From Alphaproteobacteria bacterium (GTDB lineage Bacteria > Myxococcota_A > UBA796 > GCA-2862545), in NCBI GenBank assembly GCA_020632885.1, contig JACKEQ010000009.1, positions 124,001 through 188,000 on the forward strand: a DNA stretch of 64,000 bases, in the 5' to 3' direction. Each line of letters begins with the position of its first letter. The stretch's first letter is position 1. The notes below the pieces were generated by a model. It ran no database searches and was not told the DNA's origin. It worked only from the letters and a program-made list of their open reading frames with translations. This document shows positions 17,994-26,766 of the stretch, in pieces. The position numbers were made by a program, and so were the translations under genes.

Positions 17994-20900
17994 GTGGCGA
18001 AGAAGGCATGGTGGGACCCTGGTGCGCTGGTCGGGCTCGACGCGGTGGATGCCGCCCTCGCCCGCGACCTGGCGGCGAAGCACCGATCCGCCGAGCAGGC
18101 CGCGGCGCGCTGGCCCGCCGAGCACCGCTGGTTGCTGACCGTGCTCGGCGCGGAGCAGAGCGAGCGAGAGTGGAGCTTCCCCACACCGCCGGGTCCCAGC
18201 GCGGGGGCCGCCAAGGTCCGGAAGTGGGCGGAGGAGGCGGGCGTCGCCGACCTGTTGGAGTGGATGGCGGGCCAGGTCGCGCGGGACGCGGGGATGTCGG
18301 TGCACCTCAGCCACTACACCGTGCGGGAGTCCCTGCGGCGAGCACGCTGGGTGAGCGGCCCCGTCCTGGAGGCGCTGGAGCGCCACTCCCGAGCACGCGC
18401 GGCGTTCGCGGCCCTCGAGAGTGAGCAGCGCCCGACGTGGGCGCGTGCGATGGAGCACCCCGAGCTCGAGGCGGCCCGCGCCCTGCTCTACCGGGACTAC
18501 CGCGACAGTCGGACGCTCCGGGTCCCCCGACCATCGTTCGACTCGCGCGTGGAGCTGGACCTCGAGAGGCTCACGCTCTCCCATGGGCCCGCGTGGCTGC
18601 GCATCCGGCCCCTCGAGCTGCGCGGCTCCAACCTGGAGTCGACGCTCCACATGCTCCAGGCGGTCACCCGGCCGCCCGACGCCCTGCTCGCCGAGCTCGC
18701 CCGCCCCGCGTGGGAGCGCGGGCTGGCCAGCCTGGACAGCCTGCTCGAGGTGCCCGAGCCCCCACCCGACGACAAGCCCCTGCTCGGCTGGGAGATCGTC
18801 GGCTCGACGAGCCTGCACATCGTCCCCGTGCGCTGCCGACAGAAGAAGACCGGCACGGGCTACGTGCTGAAGCGTATCGACCGCGTGCACGCCGGCCTGT
18901 GCACCGAGCCTGCAGACCACGTGCTCCGCGAGCGCTCCACCGAGGAGCTCCACCTCGACCCCCTCGCCCGCATCGACGCCCTGGTCGGCCACCCGCGCGT
19001 GTTCTGCGATCGTCTCGGCCGGCGCGGTGACCCCATCCACGTCCGCCACGGGAGGGTCGCCCTCGGCCTCGTGGACCGCGACGGGTCGGTGGCGGTGGTC
19101 GTGAAGCTCGGAGGCCGTGAGCTCTCCGCCCAGGAAGACCTCGTGGGCCACGCCGATCTCCTCCTCCGCTTCGGGAGCGGTGCCCTCACGATCGGGCGGG
19201 CAGGTCAGGCCATGCGATGGACGATCCAGCGCCTGCTCGAGGAGCCCTTCACCGTGCCCCAGGAGGGCCGGGCCGCCCTGCTGGAGCGGCTGCCGCGATG
19301 GGCGGCGCGCGTCGGTCTGGAGGCCGACCCGGGCGTTCTGGGTCCGAGTGTGGAGGCCGACCCCAGGCCGGTCCTGCGGATGGAGATGACCGAGGAGGGA
19401 CTCGCCGTGGAAGCGCGCGTCCAGCCCCTCCCAGAGGTGCCCTCCGCAGAGCCCGGACAGGGATCGGCCCTGCTCGCGAGCGAGCGGGACGGGGCCACCG
19501 TGCACCTCGTCCGCGACCTGGAGCGCGAGCCCGATCAGGTAGAGCGAGCACTCGCTCCGCTCGGGCTGCCCTCCGCGGGACGCGACGGGTTCCGATGGCT
19601 GGTCCCCGACCTCCAGGATGCTCTCCGGGTGATCGAGGCCGCCCGGGAGCGGTCCGGGCACCTCCAGCTCCGCTGGGCGGGCGCCGTGCCCGGGCTCGCG
19701 GGTCGCCTCGATGCCCGCGACCTCGACCTGAAGGTCGAGCGGAGCCGTGACTGGTTCGGCATCGGCGGGTCGGCGCGGGCAGGCCGCCAGCGCGTGCCCC
19801 TGAAGGCCCTGCTGGAGGCGGTCGCCGAGGGACACACCTACGTCGCCCTCGGGAAGGACCAGTGGGTCGGGCTCTCCGACGCGCTCCAGCAGCACGTGGC
19901 GAACCTCATCGCGGCCGGGGGCACGTCGGATGGCGCCGTCGAGCTGTCCCCCCTCCACGCCCACCTCCTGGACCCCCTCGTGGAGGAGGGGGCGACCCTC
20001 GACGCCCCGCCGGACTGGACGGACACCACGGACCGCCTGCACGAGGCGGCCGCCCGCGACTGGCCCGTGCCAGACGGGCTCCTGGCCACCCTCCGCCCCT
20101 ACCAGGAGCGCGGCATCGCCTGGCTCCAGCGCATGGCCCACTGGGCACCCGGCGCCTGCCTGGCCGACGACATGGGGCTCGGGAAGACGCTCCAGACCCT
20201 CGGCCTCCTCCTCGCCAGGGCGTCCGGGGGGCCTGCCCTGGTCGTGGTCCCGGCCTCCGTCATCGAGAACTGGCGGCGCGAGGTCGCCCGCTTCGCGCCC
20301 TCACTCACCGTGCGTACCCACTGGGGTCCCACCCGCACCCTCGAGGCGCTCCGCCCGGGCGAGCTCGTGCTCACCACCTACGGGACCCTGCTGCGGGACG
20401 CCGAGCCGCTCGCGGCCATCCCGTTCCAGACGATCGTGCTGGACGAGGCGCAGGCCATCAAGAACCCCTCGTCCCAGCGGGCCCGTGCGGCCTTCGAGCT
20501 CCAGGGGGCGTTCCGCCTGGCCCTGTCGGGCACCCCGGTCGAGAACCGCACCGAGGAGCTCTGGAGCCTGCTGCGCTTCCTCGCACCCGGCCTGCTCGGG
20601 AGCCGCGCGAGGTTCCAGACCACGTTCGTGTCCGCCATCGAGTCCCAGCGCGACACCCGGGTGCGCGCCGGCCTGGCGAGGCTGGTGGGCCCGTTCGTGC
20701 TGCGCCGGACGAAGGGTGAGGTCGCGAGGGACCTGCCATCCCGCACCGAGCTCGTGCGGTCGGTCACCCTGTCCCCGGCCGAGCGCGCACTCTACGAGCG
20801 GACCCGGCTCGAGTGCGTCGCCCGCATCGAGGGCGGGCTCACCCAGGGTGCGCTGGGCGTCGCGACGGAGCTCCTGAAGCTCCGCAAGCTCGCGTGCCAC

Positions 20901-21845
20901 CCGCGACTGTACGACGATGGCTCGCCGCTCCAGAGCAGCAAGCTCAAGGCGGTGGTCCGCACGCTGGAGGACCTCCGCACCAGCGGCCACCGCGCGCTCG
21001 TGTTCAGCCAGTTCACACGGCACCTCGGGCTGGTCCGGGAGGCCCTCGACGAGGCGGGCTTCACGGTCCGCTACCTCGACGGGAAGATGGCGCTGGACGC
21101 CCGGCAGCGCGAGGTGGACGCCTTCCAGGCCGGGCACGGCGAGGTGTTCCTGATCTCGCTGAAGGCCGGCGGCACGGGGCTCAACCTCACCGCCGCGACC
21201 TGGGTGCTGCACCTCGACCCCTGGTGGAACCCGGCCGCGGAGGACCAGGCCACCGACCGCGCCCACCGCATCGGGCAGACCGAGCCCGTCACCGTCATCC
21301 GCTTCGTGGCCGAGGGCACGGTAGAGGAGCAGATCGTCGCCCTCCACGAGGAGAAGCGTGAGCTCGCCGAGGCGCTCCTCTCCGGCCGCGCGGGGTCCGC
21401 TGGGCTGCCGCCAGAGCAGGTCCTGGCACTCCTGCGGCAGCCGATGGAGCTGGCCGCGACCGCTCCGGAGCCCGAGGCGCCCCGACCGGAGCCCGCACCC
21501 ACAGCGCTACCACCCGAGGCGCCTCCGGACCCCAGGCCCGTGACGCCCCGCCACGCGCCCGCGCCGCTGGAGACCCTCGATCCCGAGTCCATCCTGGAGC
21601 GCTTCCACCCCTGGCTCCTCGAGGCCGGTCGGAAGCCCCACACCACCCGCGCCTACGTGAACGCCGCCCGCAACCTCATGGCCTGGCTGGGCGAGCCCGT
21701 CACGCTCGACACCCTGACCGACCGGGGCCCTGCGTACGTGGTGCTCGCGAAGCGCGGCGAGGGCGGTGCGTTGTCGGACAAGGTCTACGCGAGCCCCGCG
21801 CTCGGCGCCCTCGTCGCCATGCTCACCCCCACGGCCCCCGGGTGA
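17994..21845 (+). CDS. SNF2-family DNA-dependent ATPase with C-terminal recombinase-like core-binding domain
   Basis: A 1283-residue protein starting at GTG 17994 with GGAGG upstream. Residues 1-620 are the large N-terminal region typical of bacterial SNF2/HepA-like proteins, ending in the DLKVERSRDWFGIGG segment; no SWIM zinc finger is seen. The motor has Walker A DDMGLGKT (about 725), DEAQAIKNPSS (about 816) and motif VI DRAHRIGQ (about 1086). A Pro/Glu-rich linker leads to residues 1194-1283, which resemble the SAM-like N-terminal core-binding domain of XerC/phage integrases (FHPWLLEAGRKPHTTRAYV, NLMAWLG). No recombinase catalytic domain follows. This should be a double-stranded-DNA translocase or remodeller with an added DNA-binding module. 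It is divergent from the HEAT/BRCT-AAA operon and convergent with the protease-vWA gene. Confidence 0.9.
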   Translation: MAKKAWWDPGALVGLDAVDAALARDLAAKHRSAEQAAARWPAEHRWLLTVLGAEQSEREWSFPTPPGPSAGAAKVRKWAEEAGVADLLEWMAGQVARDAGMSVHLSHYTVRESLRRARWVSGPVLEALERHSRARAAFAALESEQRPTWARAMEHPELEAARALLYRDYRDSRTLRVPRPSFDSRVELDLERLTLSHGPAWLRIRPLELRGSNLESTLHMLQAVTRPPDALLAELARPAWERGLASLDSLLEVPEPPPDDKPLLGWEIVGSTSLHIVPVRCRQKKTGTGYVLKRIDRVHAGLCTEPADHVLRERSTEELHLDPLARIDALVGHPRVFCDRLGRRGDPIHVRHGRVALGLVDRDGSVAVVVKLGGRELSAQEDLVGHADLLLRFGSGALTIGRAGQAMRWTIQRLLEEPFTVPQEGRAALLERLPRWAARVGLEADPGVLGPSVEADPRPVLRMEMTEEGLAVEARVQPLPEVPSAEPGQGSALLASERDGATVHLVRDLEREPDQVERALAPLGLPSAGRDGFRWLVPDLQDALRVIEAARERSGHLQLRWAGAVPGLAGRLDARDLDLKVERSRDWFGIGGSARAGRQRVPLKALLEAVAEGHTYVALGKDQWVGLSDALQQHVANLIAAGGTSDGAVELSPLHAHLLDPLVEEGATLDAPPDWTDTTDRLHEAAARDWPVPDGLLATLRPYQERGIAWLQRMAHWAPGACLADDMGLGKTLQTLGLLLARASGGPALVVVPASVIENWRREVARFAPSLTVRTHWGPTRTLEALRPGELVLTTYGTLLRDAEPLAAIPFQTIVLDEAQAIKNPSSQRARAAFELQGAFRLALSGTPVENRTEELWSLLRFLAPGLLGSRARFQTTFVSAIESQRDTRVRAGLARLVGPFVLRRTKGEVARDLPSRTELVRSVTLSPAERALYERTRLECVARIEGGLTQGALGVATELLKLRKLACHPRLYDDGSPLQSSKLKAVVRTLEDLRTSGHRALVFSQFTRHLGLVREALDEAGFTVRYLDGKMALDARQREVDAFQAGHGEVFLISLKAGGTGLNLTAATWVLHLDPWWNPAAEDQATDRAHRIGQTEPVTVIRFVAEGTVEEQIVALHEEKRELAEALLSGRAGSAGLPPEQVLALLRQPMELAATAPEPEAPRPEPAPTALPPEAPPDPRPVTPRHAPAPLETLDPESILERFHPWLLEAGRKPHTTRAYVNAARNLMAWLGEPVTLDTLTDRGPAYVVLAKRGEGGALSDKVYASPALGALVAMLTPTAPG

Positions 21846-21866
21846 CGGTACCTTTTCCCGGCAGCG

Positions 21867-23483
21867 CTACTCCAGCGCGTCGCGCAGGCAGCGCGCGATG
21901 GCGACGGGGAAGTCCTCCAGCGCGCACACCACCGAGCGCGGGTAGAGCCCTGCCACCCCGGTCGCCTCGGGCCCGATGCCGATCCCCACGAGCTCCACGT
22001 CGCGGGGGAGCCCGTGGATCGCGACCCGCAGGGCCTCTTCGGCGCGCTCGGGACCGGAGGGCGCCCCGTCGCTCACCACGAGCAGGACGGGGGTGCGCGC
22101 CGTGCCCGAGTGCCTGGCGCCGAGGGCCGCGAGCACCGGGCCGTCCCAGTTGTGCTCGGGCCGGTTGTGACCGCCCGGTCGCCTCGCCACGACCTCGAGC
22201 GGCATGCCCGAGAGCGCCCGCCGCGCGACCGCCAGGGGCTCGTGGCGGGACTTGAAGGGGATCGGCACGTCCTGGAAGCCCCAGATGGCGAACGGCAGCC
22301 GCAGCCGCTCGAGCACCTCGGCCACCAGCACCACCCCGCGGAAACCCCAGTGGATGCCCGCTCCCTGCATGCTCCCCGAGAGATCCAGGGCCACGAGGAA
22401 CGCGGGGTCGGGCTTCTCGGGCAGGGTCTTGCGCTCCCACACGTCGAGCTTCTCGGGCCGGGCCTCCCGCTGCATCGCGGCCCGCAGGCTCACCCGCTGG
22501 CCCGCGAGCTGACCCCCGATCCACCGCGGCAGGCTCCGCGGGCGCAGGATGGCCTCGAGGTGGCGCGCGAGGGCGTCCACGAGCGGCAGCACGTCGCGGC
22601 GGGCGGTGTCCCAGTCGTCGGTGGGCGGCGGCTCCACGGCGGCCTGCAGGAGGTCCTCCCGCACCGGAGGCAGCGTGCGACGGCGCGTGGGCGGACGGGC
22701 CCAGCGGGCGGTGTGCGCGCGCATGTGGGCGGCCGCCGTGGCCTTCACCTCGTCGGGCGGCGAGAGCGCCACGAGCTCGCGGAACACGGGCACCACGTCC
22801 TGCCAGGTGCGCTGCCAGGCCCGCGCGGCCGAGAGGCGCACGCGCTGCTCGAACCCGTCGACGGCACCCTCACCGAGCCGCTCGAACACCCGGGCCACCC
22901 GGCTGCCGGCATACGCGGGGTCGGAGGTGGGGGTCGCGTGCACGGGCGGGGCCTCGGCCACCACGGCGCGCCGGGCCTCGCGGGTGGACGCGAGGGCCTC
23001 GGTGACGGCCGGATGCAGACCCGCGGGGAGCTCGCCGTGCCACCAGGCGTGCACGATGGCGAGGCAGAACTGCACGAAGGGAGGGCGGCCCTCGAGCGTG
23101 CCGTCCGCGGGGAACAGCCGGTCGTTGTACGCCTCCACCCAGGGCACCGTGCCGGGCAGGCGCTTCACGAGCCAGTCCTCGATCCTGCAGTCCTCCAGCG
23201 CGTTGAGGAGCATCGCGATGCCGGGCTCCCGGAGCAGGTGGGGCGGCACCAGCCAGAGGTAGCGGGTGACGGCGGCGTGGGCGGCCTCGTGGCAGAGGAG
23301 CCCGTGCAGCTCGGCCTCGGGCAGGGTCGCCAGGTCGTTCGGGTCGACGTGGATGGTGCCGCTGCGGGGGTCGATCGCCCAGCCGGACCCCGGCTCGCCC
23401 GTGACGACGTCGAGGCCCGCGTCCAGGGCGACCCCGGCGGCGAGCGCCCGCAACGACTGGAGGATGGGGTCCACCGGACCCAT
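21867..23483 (-). CDS. Metallopeptidase-vWA protein (DUF2201/CobT-like)
   Basis: A 538-residue protein. The N-terminal half has a zinc-peptidase motif HEAAH (residues 65-69), followed about 30 residues later by LNALEDCRIED, giving candidate third ligands. The C-terminal half (from about residue 360) is a von Willebrand A domain with the MIDAS motif DLSGS and VVSDGAPSG. The order peptidase-vWA matches DUF2201-type proteins. The vWA part is the partner type for MoxR/CobS-class AAA ATPases, one of which is encoded at 14735-16084. It may deliver a substrate to the ATPase or cleave it. It starts at ATG 23483, divergent from the dihydroorotase homologue by 48 bases. Confidence 0.85.
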   Translation of the reverse strand: MGPVDPILQSLRALAAGVALDAGLDVVTGEPGSGWAIDPRSGTIHVDPNDLATLPEAELHGLLCHEAAHAAVTRYLWLVPPHLLREPGIAMLLNALEDCRIEDWLVKRLPGTVPWVEAYNDRLFPADGTLEGRPPFVQFCLAIVHAWWHGELPAGLHPAVTEALASTREARRAVVAEAPPVHATPTSDPAYAGSRVARVFERLGEGAVDGFEQRVRLSAARAWQRTWQDVVPVFRELVALSPPDEVKATAAAHMRAHTARWARPPTRRRTLPPVREDLLQAAVEPPPTDDWDTARRDVLPLVDALARHLEAILRPRSLPRWIGGQLAGQRVSLRAAMQREARPEKLDVWERKTLPEKPDPAFLVALDLSGSMQGAGIHWGFRGVVLVAEVLERLRLPFAIWGFQDVPIPFKSRHEPLAVARRALSGMPLEVVARRPGGHNRPEHNWDGPVLAALGARHSGTARTPVLLVVSDGAPSGPERAEEALRVAIHGLPRDVELVGIGIGPEATGVAGLYPRSVVCALEDFPVAIARCLRDALE

Positions 23484-23531
23484 CTAGCCGTCTCTGACGT
23501 GCTCGGCGCGCCGCGTTAGTCCCCTCACGTC

Positions 23532-24860
23532 GTGCCGAGAACGACCCCGACCAGGACCGTGCTCCAGCAGGGTCAGCTCGTCCTCCCGCGCAGGGTGGTG
23601 ACGGGCGACCTCGTGCTGGAAGACGGGGTGATCGCGCAGATCGCCCCGCGGGCCGAGGTGCGCGCGGGCGACGACGTGGTGGATGCCCGCGGATCGCTCG
23701 TGCTGCCCGGGCTGATCGACGCCCAGGCGCGCTTCCGGGCCTACACCCGCAAGGGCGACGAGGACCTCCACTCCGGCAGCCTGGCGGCCGTGAAGGGCGG
23801 GGTGACCTCGGTGCTCGAGGTGCCCGACGACCACCCCGACGACGCCCACGACCGCCGCACCCTGGCCGCCAAGCTCGAGCTGGCCCGCGAGTCCTGCGTG
23901 ATCGACCACGGCCTCTGGGTGCGCGCGCGGCCCGACAACCTCGAGGAGGTCGCCCGGCTCGACGGTGTGGTCGGGGCACGACTGGCCCTGGACTGCTCGG
24001 AGGGCCAGCGCGAGCACGCGGAGCGCTGGTTCGCGGGCTACCCCCACGTGCTGGCCGTGCACGCCGAGGATCGCGGGCGGCTGGCGTCGCGCTACGCCAT
24101 CTACACCGAGAACCCCGACGTCACCCTGCACCACCACATCCGCGACGTGGAGACGGTCGTGCGGGGCACCCGCCTGGCCCTCGACCTCGCCGCCCGGCAC
24201 GGCACCCGCCTGCACCTCTTCCAGCTCACGTCCGAGGAGGAGGTCCGGCTGGTGGTGGAGGCCGCCAACCCGCGCGTGACGGCGGGGGTCACGCTGCCCC
24301 ACCTCGCCTTCGACGCGGCGGACGTCGAGAAGGTGGGCGCGCGCCTGCAGTGCAACCCGCCCATCCGCACCGCCCGCCACCGGGAGGCCCTCTGGCGCGC
24401 CCTCCAGGACGGCTCGGTGCCGCTGGTGTGCAGCGACCACTGCCCCCAGGGCCTGTCGTCCAAGCGTGTCCCCTACCCGCACAGCGCGTCGGGCATGCCC
24501 ACCATCGAGTGGCTCCTGCCCGCCATGCTCACGGCCCGGGAGGCCCGGGGCTTCGCCCTCACCGACCTCGCGCGCTGGCTGTCCGACGCGCCGGCCCGGG
24601 CCTTCGGGCTCGCGCGCAAGGGTCGCCTGGAGGTCGGCTACGACGCGGACGTCGTGCTCGTCGACCCCTGCATGGAGCGCGAGGTCACCGACTCCGCCAC
24701 GCTCTCCCGCGCCGGATGGAGCCCGTTCGCCGGGCGGATCCTGCGCGGATGGCCCCGGAGCGTCTGGGCGCACGGCCGCGCCGTGCTACGGGACGGGGAG
24801 CTCTTCCCACGCGTCCGTGGACGTCCCCTCAACCCCCTCTCGCGGAGCCCGTCACCATGA
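23532..24860 (+). CDS. Dihydroorotase-like amidohydrolase, probably inactive
   Basis: This 442-residue protein aligns along its length with class I dihydroorotases: LVLPGLIDA, EDLHSGSLAAVKGGVTS, VHAEDRG, SGMPTIEWLLP. The metal site is mostly lost. The usual D-x-H-x-H is D-A-Q-A-R (Gln65, Arg67), and the later His in the LHxxHxTS segment is Gln (LHLFQLTS). The final Asp (CSDHCPQ) and one His (VHAED) remain. Family precedents are the non-catalytic PyrC' subunits that stabilise aspartate transcarbamoylase, but no pyrB is nearby, so a structural or regulatory role is only a possibility. GTG 23532 is used as start. Its stop overlaps the peroxiredoxin start (ATGA). Confidence 0.85.
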   Translation: MPRTTPTRTVLQQGQLVLPRRVVTGDLVLEDGVIAQIAPRAEVRAGDDVVDARGSLVLPGLIDAQARFRAYTRKGDEDLHSGSLAAVKGGVTSVLEVPDDHPDDAHDRRTLAAKLELARESCVIDHGLWVRARPDNLEEVARLDGVVGARLALDCSEGQREHAERWFAGYPHVLAVHAEDRGRLASRYAIYTENPDVTLHHHIRDVETVVRGTRLALDLAARHGTRLHLFQLTSEEEVRLVVEAANPRVTAGVTLPHLAFDAADVEKVGARLQCNPPIRTARHREALWRALQDGSVPLVCSDHCPQGLSSKRVPYPHSASGMPTIEWLLPAMLTAREARGFALTDLARWLSDAPARAFGLARKGRLEVGYDADVVLVDPCMEREVTDSATLSRAGWSPFAGRILRGWPRSVWAHGRAVLRDGELFPRVRGRPLNPLSRSPSP

Positions 24861-25327
24861 TCGCGCCTGGAGACACCGTCGCCGACTTCACCCTCACCGA
24901 CCAGTCCGGCGCGGAGGTCACGTGGGGCGCCCTCCGCGGGAGCCCGGCGGTGTTCTTCTTCTACCCGAAGGCCAGCACGCCGGGCTGCACGACGGAGGCC
25001 TGCGCGTTTCGCGACCTCGCCCCGGAGTTCGCGGCGCTCGGCGTGAACGTGTTCGGCATCTCGGCAGACTCCGTGAAGCGCCAGGCCGGCTTCGCCACGA
25101 AGTACGACCTCACCATGCCCCTGCTCGCCGACGAGCAGCGCCAGGTCATCGAGGCCTGGGGCGTGTGGCAGGAGAAGAAGAACTACGGGAAGACCTACAT
25201 GGGCATCGTGCGGAGCACCGTGCTGTTCGACGCGGACGGGAAGGTCGCGGAGGTCTGGTCGCCCGTGCGGGTGAAGGGCCACGCGGACGCCGTGCTGGCG
25301 CGCGCCAAGCAGCTCGTGGAGGGCTGA
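24857..25327 (+). CDS. bcp: Peroxiredoxin, PrxQ/BCP family
   Basis: A 156-residue cytoplasmic thiol peroxidase that reduces H2O2 and organic hydroperoxides using thioredoxin-type donors. The peroxidatic cysteine is in FYPKASTPGCTTEAC, with the resolving cysteine five residues later, the PrxQ arrangement. The sequence starts MIAPGDTVADFTLTD, as usual for the family, and the length is standard. The ATG is in an ATGA overlap with the dihydroorotase-like gene, and the next gene begins two bases after its stop, so it sits in a four-gene transcription unit with the phosphorylase and the exonuclease. Confidence 0.94.
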   Translation: MIAPGDTVADFTLTDQSGAEVTWGALRGSPAVFFFYPKASTPGCTTEACAFRDLAPEFAALGVNVFGISADSVKRQAGFATKYDLTMPLLADEQRQVIEAWGVWQEKKNYGKTYMGIVRSTVLFDADGKVAEVWSPVRVKGHADAVLARAKQLVEG

Positions 25328-25328
25328 C

Positions 25329-25886
25329 GTGCCCCTGCTCGTGGCGGCAGCGCGGGAGGAGCTCGGCGACCTCCAGGGTGAGGTGGTGGGCGTGGGGCCC
25401 GTCGTGGCCGCGGCCTCCGCAGGTCGGATCCTGGCGACCACCCGCCCGGACGCCGTGATCATGGTGGGCACGGCCGGCGCGTACACCGGGGGCCCGGCCA
25501 TCGGGCAGGCCATCGTGGCCGAGCGGCTCGGCATGTCGTGGGGCGTGGCCGCCATGGGCCTCGGCTACGTGCCGCGGGCACCGGCCCCCCTGCGCTGCGA
25601 CGCCGGGCTGCTCGGGCGGATCGACCTCCCGCGCCACGACGTCCTCACCGTGGGTGCCATCACCACCGACAAGACCCTCGGGCGCCGGATCGCCGACGGC
25701 TACACCGTGGAGCACATGGAGGCCTTCGGGGTCGCGTGCGCCGCGGACCAGCTCGGAATCCCGTTCGTGGTCGTGCTCGGCATCACCAACGCCGTGGGCC
25801 CCGACGCCCACGTCCAGTGGCTCACCCACCGCGACGCCGCCCAGCGGGCCGCCCGCGACGCCGTGAAGCACCTCCTGGCCCGCTGA
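25329..25886 (+). CDS. Nucleoside phosphorylase family protein, possible futalosine hydrolase
   Basis: A 185-residue PNP/UDP-type nucleosidase. MVGTAGAYTG is the phosphate/ribose-loop region, and VEHMEAFGVACAADQLGIP carries the family's Met-Glu nucleoside-binding pair. It is shorter than purine phosphorylases and close in size and pattern to MqnB-type futalosine hydrolases. The window encodes other futalosine-pathway enzymes at 55.7-62.3 kb but no other candidate MqnB, so this is a reasonable but unproven role. A 5'-methylthioadenosine/SAH nucleosidase-like activity is the alternative. It starts at GTG two bases after the peroxiredoxin stop and shares TGATG with the exonuclease gene. Confidence 0.8.
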   Translation: MPLLVAAAREELGDLQGEVVGVGPVVAAASAGRILATTRPDAVIMVGTAGAYTGGPAIGQAIVAERLGMSWGVAAMGLGYVPRAPAPLRCDAGLLGRIDLPRHDVLTVGAITTDKTLGRRIADGYTVEHMEAFGVACAADQLGIPFVVVLGITNAVGPDAHVQWLTHRDAAQRAARDAVKHLLAR

Positions 25887-26764
25887 TGCGCTTCCGTCAC
25901 CTGCCCATCGTCGCGTTCGACACCGAGACCACCGGGCTCAACCCGTTCGACGGCGACCGGATCATCGAGATCGGCATCGTCACGCTCACCCTCGGGCCCG
26001 ACGGCGACATCGTCGACCGCGAGGACTTCAGCCAGTTCGTGAACCCCGGCATCCCGATCCCGCGCAAGGTCACCGAGATCACCGGGATCCGCGACAGCGA
26101 CGTGATGGACGCCCCCACCTTCCCGGACATCGCGTTCGAGGTGCAGGAGCGGCTCGCCGCGGGCCTGGCGGTGGCCCACAACTTCCCCTTCGACCTCGCG
26201 TTCCTCGAGCAGGAGCTCCGGTTCGCCGGGCTCTCGTGGCCCTGCCCGGTGGCGGAGATCGACACCGTCGACCTCTCCATGAAGCTCTTCCCGGACGCGG
26301 CGAGCCACAAGCTCGGCGACCTCGCCCGCCGGCTCGACGTCCCCCTCGAGAACGCCCACCGCGCCACCGACGACGCGGCCGCCTGCGGGCTGTCCCTGGC
26401 GCGGCTCCTGCGTCGCCACGACGTCGGCGACGACCTCCAGGCGCTGCTCGACTGGGCCGGGGCCATCGGGCGCCCCCCGGAGGACGGCCCCCTCGCCAGC
26501 ACCGAGCAGGGCGTGGTGTTCACCGAGGGCCCCCACGACGGCAGGCCCGTGGCGGAGTTCCCGCTGCACCTCCAGTGGATGCTCGAGGCCCGCACGCGCG
26601 GCCCGAACGGCTGGCAGCACCGCTACGCCGAGAGCTCCCGCAGGTGGATCCGCCGGTGGCTCGACGTGCGCGGGTCCGGTCGGGCACAGGGCGGCGTGAA
26701 GCCCATCCACCCGGACGCCTGGCAGCTCGACTCGTGCGTGGCCGTGGAGATCCCGGCCTCCTGA
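25886..26764 (+). CDS. DEDDh 3'-5' exonuclease (DnaQ-like)
   Basis: A 292-residue protein with a complete DnaQ-type exonuclease domain: Exo I FDTETTGL, Exo II AHNFPFDLAFLEQE, and Exo III HRATDDAAA. All the DEDDh acidic residues and the His are present. The C-terminal 100 residues (from about 200) are extra and contain a Trp-rich stretch (HRYAESSRRWIRRWLD) that I do not recognise. It could proofread or trim DNA or RNA ends. It starts in a TGATG overlap with the phosphorylase. No polymerase gene is adjacent, so I do not name it dnaQ. Confidence 0.9.
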   Translation: MRFRHLPIVAFDTETTGLNPFDGDRIIEIGIVTLTLGPDGDIVDREDFSQFVNPGIPIPRKVTEITGIRDSDVMDAPTFPDIAFEVQERLAAGLAVAHNFPFDLAFLEQELRFAGLSWPCPVAEIDTVDLSMKLFPDAASHKLGDLARRLDVPLENAHRATDDAAACGLSLARLLRRHDVGDDLQALLDWAGAIGRPPEDGPLASTEQGVVFTEGPHDGRPVAEFPLHLQWMLEARTRGPNGWQHRYAESSRRWIRRWLDVRGSGRAQGGVKPIHPDAWQLDSCVAVEIPAS

Positions 26765-26766
26765 CG

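Noticed and set aside
17982..18009. Longer starts for the HEAT protein (GTG 17982, ATG 18009)
   Set aside because: They lie upstream of the -10-like TATCGT, lack a ribosome site, and the ATG overlaps the start of the divergent SNF2 gene. TTG 17946 has GGAGG at proper spacing.
21575..21845. Phage integrase gene or attachment site
   Set aside because: Only the core-binding part is present, fused to the SNF2 protein. There is no catalytic Arg/His/Tyr domain, tRNA or flanking direct repeat.
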